The notes: generated by a model not told the origin, from the letters alone. A stretch of 64,000 nucleotides of DNA from JABSOG01 sp965277695 (GCA_965277695.1 CBDIDQ010000021.1:91188-155187), one strand, 5' to 3'. Numbered from the stretch's first letter, positions 18,092 through 27,597 are shown. Numbers and translations: made by a program.

Positions 18092-20143
18092 ATGAGTCAT
18101 AAGTATTATTTGGAAGATAATATTGAGTACCTGCCGGATACTGGAGAGCTGGTTGTCGATGGGCAAATCGAAAATTTACAAAGTCTAGAAAATAAGCTTC
18201 TTTTACATTTTATACAACACCCGAATGATTTGATCACTAAGGATGAGTTGTACAAAGTCGGTTGGAATGACCGAATTTATGGCGACAACCCGTTGAGTAA
18301 AGTGATTTCAAATTTACGGGCAAAACTGAAAGATAACCCAAAAGCCCCTCGTTACATAAAAACAGTGCCCAAAAAAGGATTTATATTTGTATCACAAGTA
18401 CGTGAAGAACCGCCACAGGTCACCGCGTTAATCTCTGAAAAAATGGGTAAGCGGTATCTTGGAGCCTTTTCAAAAATACCATTTATAGGATCTTTTATTT
18501 TACTCACCGCGATTATTTCCGTTAGCGCCCAATTTCTTTTTCATCAACAGGGTCAATTACAGCCACCTCAACTCAACAGTATCCAGTCATTAAGCACCAT
18601 CACCGGACAAAAGAGCGAACCTCATATTTCTCCCGATGGCAAATTAGTGGCTTACACTAATACTGCATCGATGGGTGGGTTTTCTCGCATCGTGATCAAA
18701 TCAGTCAAAGACAATATCGAAAAAATCATTACTGGCGACGGTTATCATAGCCGCTCGCCCAAATTCAGCAATGATGGACAGCAAATCCTCTACCACCGCA
18801 GACAAAAATCAGAGTGTGCTATCGCCCTGATGGAGTTGGACCCGCAGTTTAATGTCATCAGCGATCAAATTATCAGTCAATGCGGTCAATACAGTAAAAT
18901 CCTAGGACTTACTTGGGGTCCAGACGATACCATTTTTTACAGTGATAATGACAGGGAGTATGGCCCTTTTTATATCTATCGCCTTAATATTGCCAACGCA
19001 GAGCGCAAACTGATTGCGGTACCAGAAGATCCCAATGGTCGAGGTTATTACGCCATTCATTATGATCCGGTCGCTAACGGGCTACAGGTCTTGCTCAGTG
19101 ATAACTGGTTTGATACCCAAGTACTAACCCTGAGCCTTGAAGGTGAAGAACTTAACCGTCATACGGTTAACTATCCGTTATTTTCTGTCAGCTCTTTTGG
19201 CGGTGATCCGGTCTACAAAACCAAAGGAAATCACGTCAACTACCAGCAAAATGGCGTCGAGCGGCGTTTGATGGATTCACCGCTGCGACCATTATTTGCC
19301 CCCTACTTTAACGATGGTAAAAGCAAATCGATGGCGTTTGTCGGTGGCGATTTTTTCAATATGGACCTGATATTAATAGATTTGACCAATAACACCGAAT
19401 CCTTATTGGTCTCATCCAATGCCATTCAAAAATATCCGGTGCTCACGGCAACCAACAAACTGTATTTTGTCAGCAACCGCTCTGGCGTTTATCAGTTATG
19501 GCAATATGCTCAGGGAAAACTACAGCAATTAAGTCACTTTGACGATAACCACACCATTCAGGGAATAGCCGTCAGTAGCGATGAAAAATTCATTGCCTTG
19601 TCAATTAACCAAAACACCTACCTTTACGAACTGGCTAACAGCCACTTTCAACTTGACCAAACCTACCTAACCCTCAAAGACAGTATTAACCCACACTTTT
19701 CGCCAGATGGAAAAAACCTCTGGGTCACCACCAAAGACAACGGCGTATACCAAATGAATCCAATCAGTGTCGCCGATAAAACCGCTTTGACTGGCATCAT
19801 CAAAAATGGCTATATCGGCCTGTTTGATCAGCAAACCGATGAACACTTTATATTCAAGAATATCCAGCCGGGAATTTGGCAAAATAAAGACGGTCAATTG
19901 GTTTGGCGTAATAATGATCCGCTGGTCAGTTCCTATCACAGTGCAATCATCCAGAACGGTGTACTCACCTATTATTCCAACAAACTAGACAAACTACTGC
20001 AACTCGATTTGGCCACCAACAAAAGCAATGAACTTACCGACACCTCCTACCGCTATTTTTCTTCGTATTTAAATAAGCCTAACCAGTTCATCGTGGTCCG
20101 CTCCCGCTTCGGCGATACCAATGTTTTTTTAGGTCAGTACTAA
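18092..20143 (+). CDS. CadC/ToxR-like membrane regulator with periplasmic TolB-type propeller
   Basis: A 683-residue one-component regulator. Residues 1-110 form an OmpR/PhoB-type winged helix (ENKLLLHFIQHPNDLITKDEL, NPLSKVISNLRAKL, YIKTVPKKGFIF). A single membrane helix lies at about 132-154. The rest is periplasmic and repeats PD40/TolB-like beta-propeller blades (EPHISPDGKLVAYTN, SPKFSNDGQQILYHR, NPHFSPDGKNLWVTT). Such proteins sense an extracytoplasmic state and bind DNA from the membrane. Targets are unknown. A double-palindrome repeat lies 45 nt after the stop. Confidence 0.88.
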   Translation: MSHKYYLEDNIEYLPDTGELVVDGQIENLQSLENKLLLHFIQHPNDLITKDELYKVGWNDRIYGDNPLSKVISNLRAKLKDNPKAPRYIKTVPKKGFIFVSQVREEPPQVTALISEKMGKRYLGAFSKIPFIGSFILLTAIISVSAQFLFHQQGQLQPPQLNSIQSLSTITGQKSEPHISPDGKLVAYTNTASMGGFSRIVIKSVKDNIEKIITGDGYHSRSPKFSNDGQQILYHRRQKSECAIALMELDPQFNVISDQIISQCGQYSKILGLTWGPDDTIFYSDNDREYGPFYIYRLNIANAERKLIAVPEDPNGRGYYAIHYDPVANGLQVLLSDNWFDTQVLTLSLEGEELNRHTVNYPLFSVSSFGGDPVYKTKGNHVNYQQNGVERRLMDSPLRPLFAPYFNDGKSKSMAFVGGDFFNMDLILIDLTNNTESLLVSSNAIQKYPVLTATNKLYFVSNRSGVYQLWQYAQGKLQQLSHFDDNHTIQGIAVSSDEKFIALSINQNTYLYELANSHFQLDQTYLTLKDSINPHFSPDGKNLWVTTKDNGVYQMNPISVADKTALTGIIKNGYIGLFDQQTDEHFIFKNIQPGIWQNKDGQLVWRNNDPLVSSYHSAIIQNGVLTYYSNKLDKLLQLDLATNKSNELTDTSYRYFSSYLNKPNQFIVVRSRFGDTNVFLGQY

Positions 20144-20188
20144 CTGCTAAACGCCTTACCATATCAAGAAAATTAAGCTGAGCGTTTT

Positions 20189-20250
20189 CCCTCAACATTC
20201 ACGAGGTTGAAACTTCGTCTACGGCTGGACTAACAGATCCGCTGTAGACC
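20189..20250. repeat. Dispersed double-palindrome repeat, copy 3 (inverted on the plus strand)
   Basis: CCTCAACATTCACGAGG, then TTGAAACTTCGTCTACGGC and, after a spacer, CTGTAGAC match the reverse complement of the copies at 10679 and 25139. The upstream gene here is on the plus strand, so orientation relative to the gene is the same. It lies in the 417-bp gap 20144-20560, which has no supported gene. Confidence 0.7.
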
Positions 20251-20496
20251 CAAATTTAGCCCAGTATCGAACCATCACTTTTTTTAATTCTCTATTGTCA
20301 TCTTGACTCATTCAAACCACAAAACCGTATTATCCACCGCCTACTCAGGAACTAAGTGCCTACGTTTAAAGGACTTTCCCATTTGTGCGGGGACAAAACT
20401 CTGCCGTTTTTCTGCGGGTAAGAAAACCCCTGAAACGTAAATAAAAAGTAAGTTTTCGCTCAGGTTTAAAACCACTGATTTTTCAACACTCGACAT

Positions 20497-20518
20497 GAGC
20501 GTTTCAGGTGAAGCGCTC
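20497..20518. promoter_or_regulatory. Palindrome upstream of the small secreted-protein gene
   Basis: GAGCGTTTCA-GG-TGAAGCGCTC has ten paired positions (one G-T) around a 2-nt centre, 42 nt before the GTG at 20561. Its symmetry fits an operator; a short T-run after it also allows a terminator. I cannot choose between them. Confidence 0.3.
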
Positions 20519-20560
20519 GTTTTCAAACCCTTGTAAGTTAAGAAGTCGAAGAGGTATCGA

Positions 20561-20812
20561 GTGAAAAAAATCCACCCTACAGTAGCTATCATTGCATCCA
20601 TGCTTGTCCTTTCATCTGTATCAGTCAGCGTTTTAGCCGATCCACCCGGATTGACGAAATGCAGTCCTTATCCGATGTGTGCAATCTATGGCATTGATAT
20701 TGTCACCGAACGCGCCAGAGAAAATGCCCAAGCGCAGGAGAAGGCAAAATCAAAGTCAATCACCAAGTTGAACAATATTGGTAACAGCAAAAAGGATAAA
20801 ACCGACAGATAA
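20561..20812 (+). CDS. Small secreted protein, unknown
   Basis: An 83-residue ORF with a GTG start; AAGAGG lies about 7 nt before it, which supports this start. Residues 1-27 are a signal peptide (MKKIHPTVAIIASMLVL, cleaved near VLADP). The mature peptide has a Cys pair in KCSPYPMCAIYG and a charged C-terminal tail (ENAQAQEKAKSKS...KKDKTDR). No family recognised. It stands alone between the regulator gene and a simple-sequence tract. Confidence 0.5.
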   Translation: MKKIHPTVAIIASMLVLSSVSVSVLADPPGLTKCSPYPMCAIYGIDIVTERARENAQAQEKAKSKSITKLNNIGNSKKDKTDR

Positions 20813-20844
20813 AGGCATCGGTTAATGACAGTTTAATTCAGCTA

Positions 20845-20935
20845 CAGGGATGTAGCACCAAAATAACAGCAGGGATGTAGCACCAAGGAGAAAGGAGAAA
20901 GGAGAAAGGAGAAAGGAGAAAGGAAAAAGGAGAAA
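20845..20935. repeat. 17-bp direct repeat followed by a (GGAGAAA)7 tract
   Basis: CAGGGATGTAGCACCAA occurs at 20845-20861 and 20870-20886. Seven units of GGAGAAA (one is GGAAAAA) run from 20887 to 20935. The 7-bp unit is of the kind that slips during replication; it lies 117 bp before the next small ORF. Confidence 0.8.
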
Positions 20936-21052
20936 GCAGCAAACCATCAACTCAACCCGGCGATTTGTTTATTCATCCCACAGGCTTTGTATTATCAAAC
21001 AAACTGAACAATCATAGGCGCATTATTAAGCGCTACCGGAATTGTAATAATA

Positions 21053-21304
21053 ATGAATAACCATCAATCACGACACGCACGCCGATTAACCTACCTACAT
21101 AATCTGCGCAAAATACGCCAACAACAGCAATCTTTACAACAACTACAGAGCGACGCCAATATAGCCAGTTATAATGATGTAAACAACAACCCTTATCAAC
21201 CAAGCAACAGTATTTCCTTCACTTCAATTCTGTTCAGAACCTCAATGATCACAGCCATGTCAGGGCTGGTGCTTTTTATCGCTTTTCCCGCGTTCACCCA
21301 GTAG
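21053..21304 (+). CDS. Small tail-anchored-like protein, unknown
   Basis: An 83-residue ORF: a basic, Gln-rich N-terminal half (HARRLTYLHNLRKIRQQQQ), a polar middle, and one hydrophobic helix at about 60-80 close to the C-terminus. No family recognised and the Shine-Dalgarno is weak. It precedes the haemoglobin gene by 37 nt, which favours a real gene slightly. Confidence 0.35.
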   Translation: MNNHQSRHARRLTYLHNLRKIRQQQQSLQQLQSDANIASYNDVNNNPYQPSNSISFTSILFRTSMITAMSGLVLFIAFPAFTQ

Positions 21305-21341
21305 AATTACACTACACTTAACGACACTTAGTCCCAGTCAT

Positions 21342-21815
21342 TTGACGGTACCTTCATTGATCAAACAACTTTTGGGGTTGCGAGCGAAAAAAGCGTCGCA
21401 GCCCAATACAACCCCTGTCGAACACCCCACACCACAACAAACGCCCTATGACATTATGGGCGGTGAGCAAGCCGCCAGAAACCTTGCCAATCGCTTTTAC
21501 GATATCATGCAAAGCGACCCTAAAGCCGCTGAATTAATGGCCATTCATACCAATGCGATGGAACCACTGCGGGAAAAGTTTTTTGAATTTTTGTCCGGTT
21601 GGCTTGGCGGTCCCGGCCTATTTGAAAAGAAATATGGTCACCCTAGGTTGCGAGCAAGGCATTTACCCTTTGACGTCACCGAAACACTTAAGCAACAATG
21701 GATGTATTGCATGGGCAAAGCACTGGATATTGAAATCGACAACCCACTGCTGCGGGCACAATTAAGACAATCCTTCAACCAGCTTGCCAGCCACATGATC
21801 AACACTGAAGAATAA
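21342..21815 (+). CDS. Group II truncated haemoglobin
   Basis: A 157-residue globin with a 35-residue N-terminal extension. The core runs from PYDIMGGEQAARNLANRFYDIM (a B10 Tyr candidate) through FLSGWLGGPGLFEKKYGHPRL to RARHLPFD, whose His is the proximal haem ligand, and QQWMYCMGKAL, whose Trp matches the group II G8 Trp. Such proteins bind O2 or NO. The start is uncertain: TTG at 21342 or 21357; the first ATG in frame (21456) would cut into the domain. The next gene starts 20 nt after the stop, so the two are probably co-transcribed. Confidence 0.87.
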   Translation: MTVPSLIKQLLGLRAKKASQPNTTPVEHPTPQQTPYDIMGGEQAARNLANRFYDIMQSDPKAAELMAIHTNAMEPLREKFFEFLSGWLGGPGLFEKKYGHPRLRARHLPFDVTETLKQQWMYCMGKALDIEIDNPLLRAQLRQSFNQLASHMINTEE

Positions 21816-21835
21816 TGCAAAATAGAGGACAAATA

Positions 21836-22645
21836 ATGGACGTTACAGCATTCAATCGTGAAGCATGGAACAAAGAAGCCAAAGCTGGTGGCGAGTGGTC
21901 AATCCCCGTCACCAGTGAAGCGGTAACCCTAGCCAAACAAGGTCAATGGAGCGTAATACTCACCCCACTGGCCAAAGTACCAGATGCCTGGTTTGACGGA
22001 GTTAAAGGTAAAACGATTTTGGGTTTGGCGTCTGGCGGTGGTCAGCAAATGCCTATTTTGGCCGCAGCCGGTGGCAATATCACCAGCTTTGACAACTCCG
22101 ACGAACAACTGGCCAAAGACAGCCAAGTAGCAGCTGCTGAAGGTTTGTCGATCACCACAATTCAAGGCGACATGGCCGATTTATCAGTCTTTGCCGACGC
22201 CCAGTTTGACTTGATTTTTCATCCGGTATCCAACTGTTTCGTGCCTGATGTCAACAAAGTTTGGCAAGAGTGTTTTCGTGTGCTCAAACCCGGCGGACGA
22301 TTACTGGCGGCTTTTATGAATCCGGCAATGTTTATGTTTGATCACGATAAAGCTCAGGCTAACGGCAAGCTCGAAGTCGAATTTGCCATTCCGTATTCAG
22401 ACTTGACCGCCTCAGCTGAACGCCAAGCTGACACCATTGGTAAAGGTCATGCAGTTGAATTCAGCCACACCCTGGAAAGCCAGATTGGTGGTCAAATGGC
22501 AGCGGGTTTTACCCTACACGGTTTTTATGAAGATCACTGGAATGATGAAGCCACTTTACTCAATCAATTTATGCCCACAGCCATGGCGACTTTAGCCATT
22601 AAACCCAACACCTATAAACCCAACACCTATAAACCCAACACCTGA
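21836..22645 (+). CDS. SAM-dependent methyltransferase (class I)
   Basis: A 269-residue enzyme from the ATG at 21836, chosen because AGAGGA lies 7 nt before it; an ATG at 21815 overlaps the globin stop. SAM-binding motifs are TILGLASGGGQQMPILAAAG, TSFDNSDEQLAKD, TIQGDMADLSVF and FDLIFHPVSNCFV, then VLKPGGRLLAAFMNP. It resembles bacterial methyltransferases annotated only by domain. The C-terminus ends in a 15-bp tandem repeat giving KPNTYKPNTYKPNT. It sits between the globin and Spo0M genes, likely in one transcript. Confidence 0.83.
   Translation: MDVTAFNREAWNKEAKAGGEWSIPVTSEAVTLAKQGQWSVILTPLAKVPDAWFDGVKGKTILGLASGGGQQMPILAAAGGNITSFDNSDEQLAKDSQVAAAEGLSITTIQGDMADLSVFADAQFDLIFHPVSNCFVPDVNKVWQECFRVLKPGGRLLAAFMNPAMFMFDHDKAQANGKLEVEFAIPYSDLTASAERQADTIGKGHAVEFSHTLESQIGGQMAAGFTLHGFYEDHWNDEATLLNQFMPTAMATLAIKPNTYKPNTYKPNT
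22601..22645. repeat. Three 15-bp tandem repeats at the methyltransferase C-terminus
   Basis: AAACCCAACACCTAT is repeated exactly (22601-22615, 22616-22630) and a third unit (22631-22645) differs only at its end, where it makes the stop codon TGA. The protein tail KPNTY grows in whole units. Confidence 0.85.
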
Positions 22646-22660
22646 AAAAGGAAAAATCTC

Positions 22661-23449
22661 ATGTCATTTTTTAGCAAAATGTTATCAAAAGTCGGTGTTG
22701 GTGCAGCCACCATTGACGCAGTGCTTGACCACGAACAAGCCGAACCTGGCCAGCCAATCAGCGGCGTGATCAACATTGTTGGCGGTAAAGTTGATCAACA
22801 AATCAACAAAATAGACCTTGATGTCTATTGTAATTACTTCGTTGAAGAAACCATCGAAGAAGACAACGAAAGCCACACCCGAAAGATTGAAAAAACCTGT
22901 CGGATCAATAGCTTTGATATTGCCGAGAACTTCACTATCGGCTCCGGTGAAAAAAAGAAACTAAACTTTTCTTTTGAGCTGTCACCCCATGCACCACTCA
23001 GTGCAGGACACTGTAAAAGCTGGCTAAAAACCAATCTAGACATTGATTATGCGTTGGATACAGATGACAAAGACTACATTGATATTCGGCCTAACCCACT
23101 ACAAGCCGCCACTATCGCGGCCTTAATTGATTTGGGTTTTGAAGTGGTTGAGGTCGAATCTGAAGGTTGCCATTGTGATCGCACTACTTTGCCGTTTATT
23201 CAGGAGTTTGAATTTGTCGCCCGCTCAGGTGAGTTTCGCGGCAAGCTCGACGAAGTAGAGCTGGTAATGTTTATTAATGGTGACAATCTCGATATTTTCC
23301 TCGAAATAGATCGCCGCAGCAAAGGCTTAGGCGGATTCTTCGCCACCGCTTTTGGCCGTGACGAAACCAATGTTCACCTAACAATCTCGCCAGATGAAGT
23401 TGAACAGCTCGGTGACATGCTGCATGAAATCATTAGTGAAAATTGTTGA
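22661..23449 (+). CDS. Spo0M/arrestin-like protein
   Basis: A 262-residue protein of the SpoOM family (arrestin-like beta-sandwich) known from Bacillus Spo0M and many proteobacteria. Typical parts are SKVGVGAATIDAVLDHEQAEPG, the strands GVINIVGGKVDQQINKIDLDVY, FELSPHAPLS and LDIDYALDTDDKDYIDI, and the C-terminal FIQEFEFVARSGEFRG. Its role outside spore formers is unclear. The ATG has an AAAAGG Shine-Dalgarno. It meets the epimerase-like gene end to end with 9 nt between stops. Confidence 0.85.
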   Translation: MSFFSKMLSKVGVGAATIDAVLDHEQAEPGQPISGVINIVGGKVDQQINKIDLDVYCNYFVEETIEEDNESHTRKIEKTCRINSFDIAENFTIGSGEKKKLNFSFELSPHAPLSAGHCKSWLKTNLDIDYALDTDDKDYIDIRPNPLQAATIAALIDLGFEVVEVESEGCHCDRTTLPFIQEFEFVARSGEFRGKLDEVELVMFINGDNLDIFLEIDRRSKGLGGFFATAFGRDETNVHLTISPDEVEQLGDMLHEIISENC

Positions 23450-23458
23450 TGTGGTAGA

Positions 23459-24319
23459 TTAAAGACCGGAGGGGACAAGGGCCTTAAAGTTCGGATATTG
23501 CAAACGATAACCCAAGCCTGCAAATATGAGTCGGTTACTGATTATCCGTGCCACTGCGGTGGCATCAGCATCTAACCTTTTGCGCTGAAAATTCAACGAT
23601 TGCGGCGCTTGTTCTTTGAAGTAAGGTTGCTGCAATAACCACTCAATAATTTCATCTTGACTCGCTGAGTGCCCATCCACGGCGTTAATGCAGTCGATAG
23701 CGGTACTTTGCTCCACCAGCTGAGTAATTATATTCACCAAATCCTCAAGGTGAATACGATACATTGGTTTATTGCCCCGATAAACCGCTTTACCTGCCAG
23801 TAGCTTCTCAACAATATTACGCTCCGGACCATAAATACCACCACAACGAATGGCGCTACATTGGAAATAACGCGATAATATTTGCTCACTCATAAGGCGT
23901 AAATGCCCCTTGAGTGAACTGGGTCGGCATTGACTTTGTTCAGTATAAATATCAGCGTCATCACTATAAACGCCAATGGTAGAGATATAAATCAAGCGTT
24001 TTAATCCCGGTCGATTAAGCTTCATCCAATCACACCAGTCAGTCAGTCGCTGGGCTTCTTTTTGTCTGTCTTGATAACCCGGTGGGATAGTAAACACCAA
24101 ACAGTCAGCCTGCTGCGGTAAATTATCCCAGCTATCGGCATTATCCAGAGAAAAGCCAATAGATTGATAAGCTAGTTGCGCATCATTATGATGAACTGTG
24201 TACCAACTAGAACGGTGCCAACTAAAATGGTGCCATTGCTGTTGTAACAGCTGTTGTAACAGCTGTTGACCCACATAACCACAGCCCAATACCCCGATAC
24301 ACCATTGTTTAGCGGCCAT
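23459..24319 (-). CDS. NAD(P)-binding epimerase/dehydratase-like protein (YeeZ type)
   Basis: A 286-residue Rossmann protein of the extended SDR group. The N-terminal GVLGCGYVGQQLLQQL is the nucleotide-binding loop; RLIYISTIGVYSD has the Ser/Thr and Tyr region of SDR enzymes; AIRCGGIYGPERNIVEKL and HLEDLVNIITQLVE follow the family. The classical YxxxK is not obvious. Substrate unknown. It is the second gene of a pair: its ATG overlaps the stop of the DUF2982 gene (TAATG). Confidence 0.8.
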   Translation of the reverse strand: MAAKQWCIGVLGCGYVGQQLLQQLLQQQWHHFSWHRSSWYTVHHNDAQLAYQSIGFSLDNADSWDNLPQQADCLVFTIPPGYQDRQKEAQRLTDWCDWMKLNRPGLKRLIYISTIGVYSDDADIYTEQSQCRPSSLKGHLRLMSEQILSRYFQCSAIRCGGIYGPERNIVEKLLAGKAVYRGNKPMYRIHLEDLVNIITQLVEQSTAIDCINAVDGHSASQDEIIEWLLQQPYFKEQAPQSLNFQRKRLDADATAVARIISNRLIFAGLGYRLQYPNFKALVPSGL

Positions 24320-25014
24320 TAACTCACCTGCTCTGACGGTTTATAATCAATCGAAGCTTCTTTACATTGTTTCAATAAAGCGATGAATTCATGCGGTGGT
24401 CTATCACAAGCATTAAGCGGAATATATAAATCATAGCCAAACGCTTCACGTAACAACTTGGTACGATGTAACCATGCGGCAACCGGACCAATCACTTTTT
24501 GTCCCTGAGCAGTTTTATAAGGGGAGTCATTAAGCAAACCTTCAAAAACACTGGTACTGGCCAACTGACAGCTCAACACGTGTAAATCGCGTTGCTCATG
24601 CAATAATCGGTTAGCCAGCCGGGGAGAAATCGCCTTGCTGAGCAAATCTAAATCGCGTAACTTGATACCGATATAATTTAAATCCTTAGCCTCAATGCCC
24701 TGAGTCACTCTAGGCTGAGCAATGATCATGATATTGTCCCAGTCAATTTGCCACTGACCATGACGATGACGATGCAACATCAACTGAGGGGTTAAGACAA
24801 AGCTGTCTTCTGGCTCAAAATGCTTAAATATCCCAAGCAACATCACCAAAAAACTGACCAAAATCAGCAATACCAACACCAAGCGCAAACTGTCCCACCA
24901 AAAATTGGCAGCCAACATACACACCAACAATCCAGCACAGCCAACAACAGTTAAAAAGAGAGCGTTTTTACGGGCCACCGCTTTAATAGCGATCTCTGGC
25001 GCTGCTTCATACAT
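24319..25014 (-). CDS. DUF2982 membrane protein
   Basis: A 231-residue protein. Two hydrophobic helices lie at about 18-36 and 43-63; the soluble part has HRHGQWQIDWDNIMIIAQPR, LNYIGIKLRDLDLLSKAISPRLANRLLHEQRDL, which I recognise as DUF2982, a family of Alteromonadales and Vibrionales. Function unknown. It is translationally linked to the epimerase-like gene. This family supports the taxonomic reading of the window. Confidence 0.72.
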   Translation of the reverse strand: MYEAAPEIAIKAVARKNALFLTVVGCAGLLVCMLAANFWWDSLRLVLVLLILVSFLVMLLGIFKHFEPEDSFVLTPQLMLHRHRHGQWQIDWDNIMIIAQPRVTQGIEAKDLNYIGIKLRDLDLLSKAISPRLANRLLHEQRDLHVLSCQLASTSVFEGLLNDSPYKTAQGQKVIGPVAAWLHRTKLLREAFGYDLYIPLNACDRPPHEFIALLKQCKEASIDYKPSEQVS

Positions 25015-25138
25015 ATAGACTTACCACACAACGAGTTACTAGTTTGCGCGAGATTTTACACCATCCCTGTGGCATTTGGATCTTTTTGCATGAAGTCAGA
25101 TAAAATAGGGTAATAATTGATTGATCAAAAACGCCAAT

Positions 25139-25205
25139 AAATTCGCGTCTACGGCGCACCAGTTGTGCCGTAGACAAGGTTTCAACCTCGTGAATGTGAA
25201 GGATG
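25139..25205. repeat. Dispersed double-palindrome repeat, copy 2
   Basis: AAATTCGC, GTCTACGGC (25147-25155), a spacer, GCCGTAGAC (25167-25175), then AAGGTTTCAACCTCGT and GAATGTGAAGGAT match copy 1 closely. It begins 10 nt beyond the stop of the MCP gene (minus strand). One base of the second palindrome (A for C) is changed relative to copy 1. Confidence 0.78.
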
Positions 25206-25214
25206 ATGGTTACC

Positions 25215-27254
25215 TTAATTCACCTGAAAACGACTCACCTGAGATTGTAATTCGTTGGCCTGATCGAGCATTTTATGACTCGCTTGTGAGGTGCCTTCTA
25301 CCGCTTTAGTGGTTTGCCCGGCAGACTGTTCCAATGACAAACTACTACGGCTGATTTGCTCGGCTGCACAGCTTTGTTGGGCGGTGGTATCTGCCACTTC
25401 GGCCATTCTGGCTTTAACCTGTTGCGCCGCATCACGGATTTTCACCAACATCTCACCCGCTTGTGCGGCACTATCAACACTGCCTTTTACTTGCTTTTCG
25501 CCCGCTTCCATTCGCGTCGATGCCTGTTTGGCATTGTTATGCAACTTCTCTACCACTTGCTGAATTTCTTTGGTGGAGTCTTGCACCCGCTGGGCTAATT
25601 GCCTGACTTCATCAGCCACTACCGCAAAACCCTTACCCTGCTCTCCGGCACGAGCCGCTTCAATAGCGGCATTAAGGGCCAGCAAGTTGGTTTGCTCAGC
25701 AACAGAGTTAATCACCTCCACTACGTTATCAATATCGTTGCTATCTTGCTCAAGCCGGGTGATCGCATCAGTCGCCTGACCAAACTCTTGTTTCAACTGA
25801 CCAATGGCTGTCATGACTTCATTAACCACCTGATAACCTTCATCTGCCAACTGCGTCGTCAAAGTCGCTTCCTCAGACGCTTTAGAGACATTATTACCGA
25901 CATGCTCAATGGATGCTGCCATCTTGGTGATCGAGACAGATACATCGGTTGTCGCCTTGTCACTCAGTGCCGCCATCTGACTCATATCTTCACTGGAGCG
26001 AGATAACTGACTCGATGCCAGTGTGATCTCATCACCGGATAAGCTGACCTTGTTGATCACATCACTGAAATTGCTCAGCATCCGGGTCGTACTCAATTTA
26101 AGACTCTCAACCTCATTGTGGCTATCTGCATCCACTTGATGCTCAAAGCGACAGGTTAAATCCCCTTGCCCGACCTGCTCAAGCACCCCGGTGACTTCTT
26201 GCAACGGTAATAACGAGCGCCGCAAAAAGTACCCCAGTGCCACCACCAGCATCACCACTGCCACTACTGCCAAACCAATCAATAACCACATTAACGGCGT
26301 CACCTGCTGGGTATATTCATTACGATAACTAATGGCAAAAACACTCCAGGGACTGTTACCAGCCCGACTAAAACTCACCCGAGCTTGCAAACCCTTATTA
26401 GGCTCCCTGAGCTCAAAGGCACCAGCTACCCGATTAAGAATTGGCGTCAATACGCTACCACTGCCGTTATCCAACGGATAAGCCTGTGCCAGCTTTTTGC
26501 CTTGCGCTGTGGCATGAACAATCAGTTTGCCCTGATGCTTGCCCGGCTGAGTATTGACCAAACTGGCATAACCACTATCACCAAAACGGATCGCCAATAA
26601 ACTCTCCCGCAATTGCTTCAACAACTTTGAAATCGGAAAGCCAACATAAAGAATCGCCACGACTCGTCTGTTGGCATCCATCACTGGACTGTATTTAGTC
26701 ATATAGTCAGTACCAAACAATTTGGCCTCACCCAGATAAACCTCACCCCTGATCAATTGCTGATAACCCGGATGGGACTTGCCCAATAAAGTCCCCACAG
26801 CCCGCTTGCCCTCTCGGTTTTTCAACGACGTAGTGACGCGCAAAAAATCGTCCTGATAACGAATAAATACTGTCGCGTTGCCGCCAGTCATTCGAGCAAA
26901 ACCATCAACATGGTTAAAATTAAGATTTACCTGCTCACCCCGGTGAGTCACCCGGGGGCTGTCATAATCACCAATCAGTACGGTTTGGCTACTATCAAAA
27001 ACCAGTGGGTCTGAATAAAGCTCAGCAAAAATCGACGCTAACATCTGAGTATTATCAATAATCAGGCGATAAATCGTTTCAAGCTGAGAAGCCAACACTG
27101 ATATCTGACTGTCCTGAGTCACCTCAGCTTGAGCAATTAATACATTTCTTGATTGATAACCAACCACCGTAATAAAAGCGGTCATCACCAACATAATTAA
27201 AATAAAAGCGCCCAAGCTCAATTGCTGGGAAAGAGACCATCGTTTCACTGCCAT
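25215..27254 (-). CDS. Methyl-accepting chemotaxis protein with Cache domain
   Basis: A 679-residue transmembrane chemoreceptor. Helix 1 is at about 10-32; a periplasmic Cache-type sensor domain (Cache_3-Cache_2 fusion like) follows, with SKYSP-like and LYVGFPISKLLKQLRESLL motifs; helix 2 is at about 325-347. A HAMP domain comes next and then the signalling domain with the hallmark EQTNLLALNAAIEAARAGEQG. No CheR-docking pentapeptide at the C-terminus. GGAG lies 8 nt before the ATG. The ligand, probably a small organic acid or amino acid, is inference. The gap 27255-27625 upstream holds no supported gene. Confidence 0.92.
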   Translation of the reverse strand: MAVKRWSLSQQLSLGAFILIMLVMTAFITVVGYQSRNVLIAQAEVTQDSQISVLASQLETIYRLIIDNTQMLASIFAELYSDPLVFDSSQTVLIGDYDSPRVTHRGEQVNLNFNHVDGFARMTGGNATVFIRYQDDFLRVTTSLKNREGKRAVGTLLGKSHPGYQQLIRGEVYLGEAKLFGTDYMTKYSPVMDANRRVVAILYVGFPISKLLKQLRESLLAIRFGDSGYASLVNTQPGKHQGKLIVHATAQGKKLAQAYPLDNGSGSVLTPILNRVAGAFELREPNKGLQARVSFSRAGNSPWSVFAISYRNEYTQQVTPLMWLLIGLAVVAVVMLVVALGYFLRRSLLPLQEVTGVLEQVGQGDLTCRFEHQVDADSHNEVESLKLSTTRMLSNFSDVINKVSLSGDEITLASSQLSRSSEDMSQMAALSDKATTDVSVSITKMAASIEHVGNNVSKASEEATLTTQLADEGYQVVNEVMTAIGQLKQEFGQATDAITRLEQDSNDIDNVVEVINSVAEQTNLLALNAAIEAARAGEQGKGFAVVADEVRQLAQRVQDSTKEIQQVVEKLHNNAKQASTRMEAGEKQVKGSVDSAAQAGEMLVKIRDAAQQVKARMAEVADTTAQQSCAAEQISRSSLSLEQSAGQTTKAVEGTSQASHKMLDQANELQSQVSRFQVN

Positions 27255-27597
27255 CTAACATTCTCCGAAAAAAAATCTGCTGCGAGTTTAAAACCAAACA
27301 GCCTATTCTTAACGGTTCCCTGTACAACGAACAAATGATCATTTAGATCAGGAATACGACACTCATGGTTTTGGATACGGACTTTTATTCGCTCAGTCTG
27401 TCGGTAATAAACCAATGCAAGTATTGCCAGCAATATTCATTACCTAAAACAACTAACGCAAACTTAAGCCGCACCAAAGCATAGTGTACGGTTTTGGCAA
27501 CTTCTCGGCGCAATCAACGATTGCAATGGGATACTCTGGTAACAAAACCCGGGTTAAACTAAGGAACTAACTTAGGGACCACCTTAGGCACTGGCTT

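Noticed and set aside
20341..20601. 86-residue minus-strand ORF
   Set aside because: Reads through the palindrome and the start of a better-supported plus-strand gene; no family and no ribosome site.
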